From an uncultured Limosilactobacillus sp. (lineage in GTDB: Bacteria; Bacillota; Bacilli; Lactobacillales; Lactobacillaceae), in assembly GCA_944326735.1 (NCBI GenBank), contig CALVFC010000014.1, positions 1 through 17,645 on the forward strand: a stretch of 17,645 bases of DNA, given 5' to 3'. Positions within the stretch are counted from its first letter, which is position 1, and each line of letters starts with the position of its first letter. The notes below the pieces were generated by a model. The model had not been told where the DNA came from. It searched no databases and saw only the letters and a list, made by a program, of their open reading frames with translations. This document shows positions 1-5,517 of the stretch, piece after piece. Made by a program: the position numbers and the translations under genes.

Positions 1-599
1 AATTGTAAGAGACGTCGTTTGGTAGTTGTTTGCTTTTTAACGACACTAGTTGTTGCCGGAGCTTCATCACTCCCGAGGAATCGCCGTGCTTCCCTGCGTA
101 AAGCGTAAGTGGCGACCGGAATCCCAATTAAGTTTTGGAATGTTAAAACGGCTAAGGCATAGGTGGAAAGCAATTGCATGTTCTTTGCCCGTAAAGCGTT
201 TAGTAATACTAACGTTGCGGCATTCCCACCAGCAAAGATTGGTGCGCCAACAATTCCAAAGTTCTTGCGGTTAACTAATAAGGCCACTAAAACAATCAAA
301 ATACATGAACCAATCGCACCGAGGATTGCGATTAAAACGACTTTCCACTGCCGCTTTAATTCAGCCAAATTAATCGTGGTTCCTAGCGATGTCAACATTA
401 GGCCCACAACAGCCATCCCGAAAGCTTCTACCCCGCTATTAGTAAAGATATTTTTGGGTAAGATCCCCGTCCAGAAGCCAATTAAGGCTAAGATCGAAAT
501 GGTTAAAACAGTGTCGATAATACCGTTCGTTTTTCGGGAAATTAATTCGCTGACGGCATATATTACTAATAATATTGTTAATGAAATAACTCCAGACAT
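1..599 (-). CDS. Putative multi-pass membrane transporter, 3' end beyond window
   Basis: This is an open reading frame of 199 codons from the ATG at 597-599, running off the left edge without a stop. It begins MSGVISLTILLVIYAVSE. At least six hydrophobic segments are visible, at about residues 2-20, 25-47, 55-77, 86-110, 113-135 and 142-165. A glycine-rich stretch (GAPIFAGGNAA, about 117-127) is of the kind found in discontinuous transport helices. After the last helix comes a basic, Thr/Lys-rich segment (about 167-199), perhaps a cytoplasmic loop between two halves. I do not recognise the family with certainty. The layout recalls sodium/glutamate symporter-like or cation/anion antiporter-superfamily proteins, but that is a guess. 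The Shine-Dalgarno GGAGG (607-611) lies 7 nt before the ATG and is buried in a hairpin. An elaborate leader with a peptide ORF and terminator precedes the gene, so it is probably tightly controlled. The plus-strand open frame across this region is its antisense shadow. Confidence 0.8.
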   Translation of the reverse strand, partial: MSGVISLTILLVIYAVSELISRKTNGIIDTVLTISILALIGFWTGILPKNIFTNSGVEAFGMAVVGLMLTSLGTTINLAELKRQWKVVLIAILGAIGSCILIVLVALLVNRKNFGIVGAPIFAGGNAATLVLLNALRAKNMQLLSTYALAVLTFQNLIGIPVATYALRREARRFLGSDEAPATTSVVKKQTTTKRRLLQ

Positions 600-606
600 A
601 AAAAAT

Positions 607-659
607 CCTCCAAATCATTGTTGCCAGGTGACAATCTCTCAGCGTAAATGGTTTGGAAG
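607..659 (-). promoter_or_regulatory. Shine-Dalgarno-sequestering hairpin of the transporter gene
   Basis: On the minus-strand RNA, CUUCCAAACCAUU (659-647) can pair with AAUGAUUUGGAGG (619-607). This gives 12 of 13 pairs, with one C-A mismatch and one G-U wobble. The 3' arm ends in the complete GGAGG that serves the ATG at 599, so the hairpin would block ribosome binding. The 27-nt loop can form a small inner stem, AUUGU/ACAAU. It lies directly downstream of the terminator hairpin. The pairing is read from the sequence; the function is inferred. Confidence 0.55.
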
Positions 660-663
660 ATCC

Positions 664-698
664 AAAAAGACCACACAGCACTTCACTGTGTGGTCTTT
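664..698 (-). terminator. Intrinsic terminator inside the transporter leader (attenuator)
   Basis: AAAGACCACACAG (698-686) pairs perfectly with CUGUGUGGUCUUU (678-666) around a 7-nt loop, and a run of five U ends at 664. This is a strong rho-independent terminator. It sits between the leader peptide ORF and the transporter start, so it would stop transcription before the gene unless an alternative structure forms. Its 5' arm can also pair with the 3' arm of the upstream hairpin at 716-760. Confidence 0.8.
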
Positions 699-715
699 AA
701 TTACTTATCGAGCCA

Positions 716-760
716 ACACAGGTACGCTTTGAGAAAACTCAAAATTGACCGTACCCGTGT
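716..760 (-). promoter_or_regulatory. Long leader hairpin, candidate anti-antiterminator
   Basis: On the minus-strand RNA, ACACGGGUACG (760-750) pairs with CGUACCUGUGU (726-716): 11 pairs with one G-U. An inner stem UUUGAG/CUCAAA (743-738 with 733-728) is capped by UUUU. The 5' arm starts 8 nt after the stop codon of the leader peptide. A ribosome resting at that stop would cover the arm and free the 3' arm, whose CCUGUGUUGG can pair with CCACACAG of the terminator. Confidence 0.65.
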
Positions 761-768
761 AGAAAACA

Positions 769-828
769 CTAGATGCGATCAAAAGTGTACCAAGCTTGCC
801 AGCTATTTTGTTCGTAACGTGTTTTCAT
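769..828 (-). CDS. 19-residue leader peptide MKTRYEQNSWQAWYTFDRI
   Basis: The start is ATG at 826-828 and the stop is TAG at 769-771. A strong Shine-Dalgarno AGGAG lies 8 nt upstream of the ATG, and a TTGACA promoter about 55 bases further up. The peptide carries two Trp, two Tyr and one Phe clustered at residues 10-16 (WQAWYTF). It is followed at once by mutually exclusive hairpins and a terminator, then the transporter gene. This is the layout of regulatory leader peptides, in which ribosome position or stalling decides whether transcription continues. Bases 791-779, coding for Trp13 to Asp17, are also nearly complementary to the 3' arm of the following hairpin. I do not recognise the peptide. 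The inducer could be aromatic amino acid supply, a translation-targeting antibiotic, or another ligand. Confidence 0.6.
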   Translation of the reverse strand: MKTRYEQNSWQAWYTFDRI

Positions 829-855
829 AATAACGGCTCCTTTCATTAGATATTG

Positions 856-889
856 ATTAGAATGTTACTACATTTTTCTAATATGTCAA
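856..889 (-). promoter_or_regulatory. Promoter of leader peptide/transporter, with inverted-repeat operator
   Basis: The perfect -35 TTGACA (889-884) is followed after 16 bases by a -10-like TAACAT (867-862). An inverted repeat, ATTAGAA...TTCTAAT (856-882), occupies the spacer and the -10, with inner AATGT/ACATT complementarity. That is a typical repressor position. The same ATTAGAAAA motif sits just after the -35 of the glutamate-cysteine ligase promoter near 10.58 kb. The promoter is well supported; the operator is inferred. Confidence 0.6.
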
Positions 890-952
890 CTATTTTCGTG
901 GATTGATTTCTTTAAGGGGGGTGCCAATCACCCTTCCCAACCATACAGCATT

Positions 953-988
953 AAAGGAATTTAACGATTAACTTCGCTAAATTCCTTT
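953..988 (-). terminator. Hairpin closing the five-gene operon
   Basis: A perfect 11-bp stem, AAAGGAATTTA / TAAATTCCTTT (953-963 with 978-988), starts 2 bases after the UMF1 transporter stop codon. On the minus strand the U-rich tail is short, only the stem's own CCUUUAAU. On the plus strand the tail is TTTTATTATT, so the hairpin may work weakly in the gene direction. A second small hairpin lies at about 917-937. It still marks the end of the operon before the new promoter at 889. Confidence 0.55.
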
Positions 989-990
989 TA

Positions 991-2232
991 TTATTCACTC
1001 AGTTTTGGCAGGTAAATAAAGATAATTAAACCAATTAAGAAAAGGACACTCAATGAGGCGGCTCCCATTGTTGATTGTCCACTTACCTGAGTAACGATGC
1101 CGACCAGGAGGGGGCCAATGATGGCCGAAAATTTACCTAAGATGTTGTAGAACCCAAAGAACTCACTGCTAGAACTCTTGGGAATCAGTCGGCCAAAGTA
1201 GGACCGACTAAGTGCCTGAATGCCGCCCTGACTCGTCCCAATCAAGATGGCTAACAGCCAAAAGTCGCGTAAGGAATGGAGCCAGTAAGCGTAGATGCAA
1301 ATGAACAGGTAAACGACAATGCCCACCAGGAGCATGGTCCGTGTTGATAGTCGTTGGGCCAGGTACCCGTAGAGGATGGAGAATGGAAAGGCAATTAGTT
1401 GCACGACTAATAACACCATCATCAAGGTCGTCGTTTGCACACCAATATCCTTCCCGATCGAAGTGGCCATTGTAAAGATAGTGTCCACCCCGTCGATATA
1501 AAAGAAGTATGCCACCAGGAACCAGCTGGCCCGGCGGTACTTATTAATGTGGCGAATAGTCTGACTAATTCGCTTGAAGCTATCAAGGAGTGGTCGTTGG
1601 ACTGCCGCCACGTGGTATTGTTGCCGACCATGGCGTAACAGGGGCCACCCAAAGATGATCCACCAAACAGCCGACAGCAGGAAACTAAACTTCGCCACTT
1701 CTAGGTTCGAAAGGCGGAGGCCAAAACCGTGGGTTAACTCAGCAACCAGAAAAATGATAAACGCAAGGACACCGCCAAGGTAGCCCATCCCATAACCGGT
1801 GGATGACACCCGGTCCATCTGCCGGTTGTCAGCAACGTCAATCAGGAAACTATCGTAGAATAAATTTCCCCCAGAGTAGCCAATGATCGACAGGATGTAG
1901 ATAAATAGCAACCACTGCCACGCCTGCGCCGGCACAAACGCCAGAACGATGGTCATAACGATTCCCGACCAGGTAAAGAAATTGAGCCACCGACTTTTAG
2001 CATTCGGGTAATCGGCCAAGGCCCCTAAAAGTGGTGCCAAGATGGACACGATCAGCGTGCCAAAACTATTGGCATACCCCCAGAAGGCCGTTGAATCTGC
2101 CGCGCTTACTCCTGCTTGACCAGCGACTGCTTTAAAGTAGACTGGCAAGACAGCAGTGACGACTAAAATTCCGTAACCAGAATTGGCCCAGTCATAAAAG
2201 ATCCATTGCCACTGTTGTTTTGAAAACTTCAC
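991..2232 (-). CDS. UMF1-type MFS transporter
   Basis: The protein has about 413 residues and some 12 hydrophobic segments. The N-terminus SKQQWQWIFYDWANSGYG is the hallmark of the UMF1 (Atg22-like, YxiO) branch of the major facilitator superfamily, integral membrane permeases whose substrates in bacteria are mostly unknown. The MFS loop between TM2 and TM3 (GALADYPNAKSRWLN) and the second-half motif SQGGIQALSRSYFGRLIP are present. It is the last gene of the five-gene operon. Two GTG starts are possible. The one at 2244 overlaps the upstream stop but has no good Shine-Dalgarno. The one at 2232 is preceded by GAGGG and is preferred here. Being coupled to a secreted-type phosphodiesterase family enzyme, it may export or import a related metabolite; this is inference only. 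Confidence 0.85.
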   Translation of the reverse strand: MKFSKQQWQWIFYDWANSGYGILVVTAVLPVYFKAVAGQAGVSAADSTAFWGYANSFGTLIVSILAPLLGALADYPNAKSRWLNFFTWSGIVMTIVLAFVPAQAWQWLLFIYILSIIGYSGGNLFYDSFLIDVADNRQMDRVSSTGYGMGYLGGVLAFIIFLVAELTHGFGLRLSNLEVAKFSFLLSAVWWIIFGWPLLRHGRQQYHVAAVQRPLLDSFKRISQTIRHINKYRRASWFLVAYFFYIDGVDTIFTMATSIGKDIGVQTTTLMMVLLVVQLIAFPFSILYGYLAQRLSTRTMLLVGIVVYLFICIYAYWLHSLRDFWLLAILIGTSQGGIQALSRSYFGRLIPKSSSSEFFGFYNILGKFSAIIGPLLVGIVTQVSGQSTMGAASLSVLFLIGLIIFIYLPKLSE

Positions 2233-2240
2233 AAAATCCC

Positions 2241-3533
2241 TCACTTCTTAAGAACGCCATCAATTGGCTGTCCCGCCGTTGCTTCCGGATATTTCAGTCC
2301 CATCAGGTAAGCGAACGTTGGCCCCTCATCCACGAGATTAGCGTGAGCCACTTCATTGCCCACCTGAATTGCAGGACCCGCAAAGACAGCCGTTGTGTAG
2401 TAGTTAGCCTTGGTTGGCCCATACCCATGGACACCATGATAACGATCATGAGTGCCCAATGATTCTGGGTCCACCTGCTCAACAATTGCTGGCCGGTTAA
2501 CTTCGTCCGTGAAGTAGTAGCCTGGTTTGGCTTCGACCAGGAATGTACACTTTGGATCAGCGCCCAGTTTAATGGCTTCGGCGCCGTCGTAAATATGTTC
2601 GACACCCTCAACGCCAGCAATAAGCTGCTTCAATTGACCCAGGTTAACGTTGCCACGGGTGTATACGTACGTTTCACCATCACAAGTCTTGGCGGTCACC
2701 TGCCAGTTGTTCCGGTAAGTCGTTTTACCAGCCAGCGGCGTTAACCAACCATAACGAGCAAACAGCATGTTGAGATGAATCATCTTATCAACATTAATCT
2801 GGTAGTGGTCACCCAAGATCACAAAGTTGGTATCATCATAGGTCCCGGCTTCCTTCGTAGCCCGAATGATCCGGGCAACCCGCCCATCAAGCCGTTGCAG
2901 GGCCTGCTTGGCTTGGGTGGACCGCACACCATAACGGTGACGCATGCTATCCATATCAACCAGGTGGATCAGGGTCAGGTCCGGCCGCTTGTTCTTGAGT
3001 GTATCAACCGCACAAGCCGTCACAAAGTCATCCAACCATGGTTGCTTAATCCCGTGCCGTAGCTTCCCATAACGGTGGTTCATTTGGAGGAGAAACCATG
3101 GTGAACTAGCCTTGAGCGATACCGCCACCTGATTAGTCCAAATCCGGTTAGGGAAGATTTCAGCAAGGTTATAGTCAATTTGACTGCCAGCTGTGACGGG
3201 CCAGAGGAACGCTGCCGTCGTCATCCCCGCCGCCTTCGCAACATCATACAGGGGTGTTGCTTTAATATCACGCCGGTACCAGTACCAGTCTGGCGATAAC
3301 CGTCGTGGCTGTAGCTTTGTGTTGTTCACAATCCCGTGGACGACTGGGTACTGCCCAGTAATAATTGAAGTATGTGATGGGTATGTCAGGGTTGGGAAGA
3401 TCCCCCGGACGCGCTTAACCCACGTTCCCTGCTGGATGAGGCGGTTAACGTTGGGTACTAGGTCGCGCAGTTCGTTCAGATCACGAAATCCCAGTGAATC
3501 CAAAGAAATGACGACTAATTTATGTTGTTTCAT
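2241..3533 (-). CDS. Alkaline phosphatase-superfamily type I phosphodiesterase / nucleotide pyrophosphatase
   Basis: The protein has 430 residues from the ATG at 3531-3533, which overlaps the upstream TGA (TGATG). It has the type I phosphodiesterase/nucleotide pyrophosphatase fold, with the full two-metal set visible: D12 (VISLDSLG), nucleophile T50 in FPTLTYPSHT, D195 and H199 (DMDSMRH), D242-H243 (GDHYQ), and a C-terminal His in YHGVHGYG (H366 or H369). Such enzymes hydrolyse phosphodiester or phosphoanhydride bonds; the substrate cannot be read from sequence. There is no signal peptide or membrane anchor, so it is probably cytoplasmic. This is consistent with family members annotated in lactobacilli as 'alkaline phosphatase family protein'. 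A TTG three bases further up is also in frame but not favoured. Translation is likely coupled to the YolD-like gene. Confidence 0.88.
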   Translation of the reverse strand: MKQHKLVVISLDSLGFRDLNELRDLVPNVNRLIQQGTWVKRVRGIFPTLTYPSHTSIITGQYPVVHGIVNNTKLQPRRLSPDWYWYRRDIKATPLYDVAKAAGMTTAAFLWPVTAGSQIDYNLAEIFPNRIWTNQVAVSLKASSPWFLLQMNHRYGKLRHGIKQPWLDDFVTACAVDTLKNKRPDLTLIHLVDMDSMRHRYGVRSTQAKQALQRLDGRVARIIRATKEAGTYDDTNFVILGDHYQINVDKMIHLNMLFARYGWLTPLAGKTTYRNNWQVTAKTCDGETYVYTRGNVNLGQLKQLIAGVEGVEHIYDGAEAIKLGADPKCTFLVEAKPGYYFTDEVNRPAIVEQVDPESLGTHDRYHGVHGYGPTKANYYTTAVFAGPAIQVGNEVAHANLVDEGPTFAYLMGLKYPEATAGQPIDGVLKK

Positions 3534-3979
3534 CAATGTTCATCTGCTTTCTTAATCTTGTTCCGTCGAATCGATTCGACATTGGCAATCGCAATAGACG
3601 GGTGTTCCGCGAAGAAAACCCGACCGCGTTCCCACTTTAGGTTGGTAATTTTGTCCTGGAACTCTTCGTAGTAACCACTCTGGTCGTTAAAGTAGTGGAC
3701 GACGACAGGCAACTGAGTCTTTTGGACATAGGATAACTGCTGCCGGACCCGTGCTGCTGCCTGAGCGGAGAGGTATTTCTTATGGGCGTAAATTTCCGCT
3801 GTATCACGAATTAACGAGTTAAACCCGGTCAAGGCCGCAAATGGTGAAAATTGGCCCGCCCGGTCTTCCTGACTCATTGGCAAATGTGCCTTCGACCGGT
3901 GAGCTGGCAGGTCCATAATATCGTCATAACGGGAAGTATCCGAAAATAGCTGGCGTTCAATGATTTCCTTTTCGTCCAT
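3533..3979 (-). CDS. YolD-like family protein
   Basis: The protein has 148 residues, with the YolD-like signature MSQEDRAGQFSPFAALTGF at about 35-53. A basic-acidic C-terminal domain (about 85-135) contains LPVVVHYFNDQSGYYEEFQDKI. YolD-like proteins are small accessory proteins encoded beside UmuC/UvrX-type polymerases in Firmicutes (for example yqjX-yqjW in Bacillus subtilis). They are thought to act as UmuD-like partners or regulators, though the mechanism is poorly known. Here the start ATG shares one base with the polymerase stop (TAATG) and its own TGA overlaps the next ATG, so all three are translationally coupled. The family assignment is confident; the function is not. Confidence 0.88.
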   Translation of the reverse strand: MDEKEIIERQLFSDTSRYDDIMDLPAHRSKAHLPMSQEDRAGQFSPFAALTGFNSLIRDTAEIYAHKKYLSAQAAARVRQQLSYVQKTQLPVVVHYFNDQSGYYEEFQDKITNLKWERGRVFFAEHPSIAIANVESIRRNKIKKADEH

Positions 3980-5502
3980 TATGCCCGGTGACCCCCAATC
4001 TGGTCGTTACGTTCCTTAGTGTTAGACCCCTTCTTAAGGTCGCCCAGGCGCAAAACGACGTTCTTATTACCAGTGACCTTTTGCAGCCGCAGAATGGTAT
4101 CGGATAACTTTTTGTCACGTTGGCGCTTGGCCTGAGCTGCTTGTTCCTGTTTAATTTCCTGGTGAGGATCCTCAAACAAGTTGGTCTGTTTAAAGCGGGT
4201 CAGGTGCGCCGCCTTGTCTTCATCAATCATGTGAGTAACGATGAGCGTTACCCGCCTGATCAATAGTCGGGGGTTGGCGCACTGGTCATATAACGCGTGG
4301 TAAACCTGACGAAGCTCCGAACTAGATGACGTCAAGCTTTCTAACTGTACATTCGCATGATCAGGTTTCGGCGTTGACCGGCCGTAGAAATCCTTCACCA
4401 CTGCGCCCTGGTAGTCAGGAGCGTACTGCAGGCTCGTGGGGTCATAGTCAATGACTAGGCCAAAGTTGCTGGAAACCACATGCCGCTTCACCATCTGCAA
4501 TGCTACAGATTCAACCATCCCCAGCACCGCCTGGCGGCCTTCCTGGTACTTATCCGGGGTCATCAAAACCTGACTGGAATAAATGCCATGTTCGCTCGAA
4601 TGATAATTCTTAATGTCCGCAATCGTCGCCGTTTCCCGGCCCCAGGCGTGGTCAATCAGCAATTCGGCGTTCTTACCAAACTCACGGTACAGGATCTCTT
4701 CGTTCTGGGAATCGGACAGCTTACCAAGGGAGCACCGGGCAATATCACCCATCGTTTTCAAGCCGAGTTTATCTAACCGCTTAGCATATCCGCGGCCAAT
4801 TCGCCAGAAATCAGTCAGCGGCTGGTGGGCCCACAGGTAGCGACGGTACTGGTGCTCATTCATTTGGGCAATCCGCACCCCGTCCTTGTCCGCTGGAATG
4901 CGCTTCGCCACAATGTCCATGGCGACCTTAGACAGGTACAAGTTAGTGCCGATCCCCGCAGTTGCGGTAATGCCGGTTTCAGTTTGAATCTGTTGGATAA
5001 TTTGCTTGGCCAGGGTGTGGGCTGAGACATGGTGGTCGGCCAGGTAATCCGTCACGTCCATCATGACCTCATCAATCGAGTAGACGTGGATATTTTCCGG
5101 TCGAATAAAACGGAGGTAAATGGCATACACTTCCGCACTCTTCTCCATGTAGAAGCGCATCCGCGGCTTCACGATTTTATAGCCGACCCGTAGATTGGGA
5201 GACTTTAATAGTTTCCGCCGGTAAATTGACTTGTACTTGGAAAGGTGGTGGTGACTTGCCTTCATGGCCCGTTCCCGATTGACTTGGTCCACCCGCCGGG
5301 CCACTTCAAACAGCCGTGGTCGGCCCGGAACACCAAACTTTTTTAAGGCGGGTGACACCGCTAAACAGATTGTTTTATTGGTCCGTGAATCATCCGCCAC
5401 TACCAGGTTGGCATTCAAAGGGTCCAAGTGGTGCGCGACACATTCCACTGAAGCGTAAAACGACTTCAGGTCAATTGACATGTAGGTCCGTTCAGTTGGC
5501 AT
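3979..5502 (-). CDS. Y-family DNA polymerase (UmuC/UvrX-like)
   Basis: This 507-residue protein is a Y-family translesion polymerase acting on the chromosome. The palm carries D11 in SIDLKSFYASVE, with the aromatic gate at F15-Y16, and the second acidic pair D144-E145 in VYSIDEVMMD. TAGIGTNLYLSK (about 181-192) is the conserved thumb-proximal motif. A helix-hairpin-helix-like stretch, GRGYAKRLDKLGLKTMGDIA, spans about 236-255, and the little finger domain follows to about 425. QTNLF at 439-443 fits a sliding-clamp binding motif. The charged tail (about 450-507) is basic and likely disordered. AGGAGG lies 8 nt before the ATG. It belongs to the UvrX/UmuC group rather than DinB, consistent with the YolD-like partner downstream. 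I see no LexA-type operator near the operon promoter, so SOS control is unproven. Confidence 0.93.
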   Translation of the reverse strand: MPTERTYMSIDLKSFYASVECVAHHLDPLNANLVVADDSRTNKTICLAVSPALKKFGVPGRPRLFEVARRVDQVNRERAMKASHHHLSKYKSIYRRKLLKSPNLRVGYKIVKPRMRFYMEKSAEVYAIYLRFIRPENIHVYSIDEVMMDVTDYLADHHVSAHTLAKQIIQQIQTETGITATAGIGTNLYLSKVAMDIVAKRIPADKDGVRIAQMNEHQYRRYLWAHQPLTDFWRIGRGYAKRLDKLGLKTMGDIARCSLGKLSDSQNEEILYREFGKNAELLIDHAWGRETATIADIKNYHSSEHGIYSSQVLMTPDKYQEGRQAVLGMVESVALQMVKRHVVSSNFGLVIDYDPTSLQYAPDYQGAVVKDFYGRSTPKPDHANVQLESLTSSSSELRQVYHALYDQCANPRLLIRRVTLIVTHMIDEDKAAHLTRFKQTNLFEDPHQEIKQEQAAQAKRQRDKKLSDTILRLQKVTGNKNVVLRLGDLKKGSNTKERNDQIGGHRA

Positions 5503-5517
5503 GTGGGCATCCTCCTT

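Noticed and set aside
630..650. CTGAGAG on the minus strand, resembling part of a TPP riboswitch thi-box
   Set aside because: The other conserved riboswitch segments are absent; the bases lie in the loop of the Shine-Dalgarno hairpin.
163..732. Plus-strand open frame of 189 codons
   Set aside because: It is antisense to the membrane protein gene and its leader, has no ribosome binding site, and translates to a non-protein-like composition.
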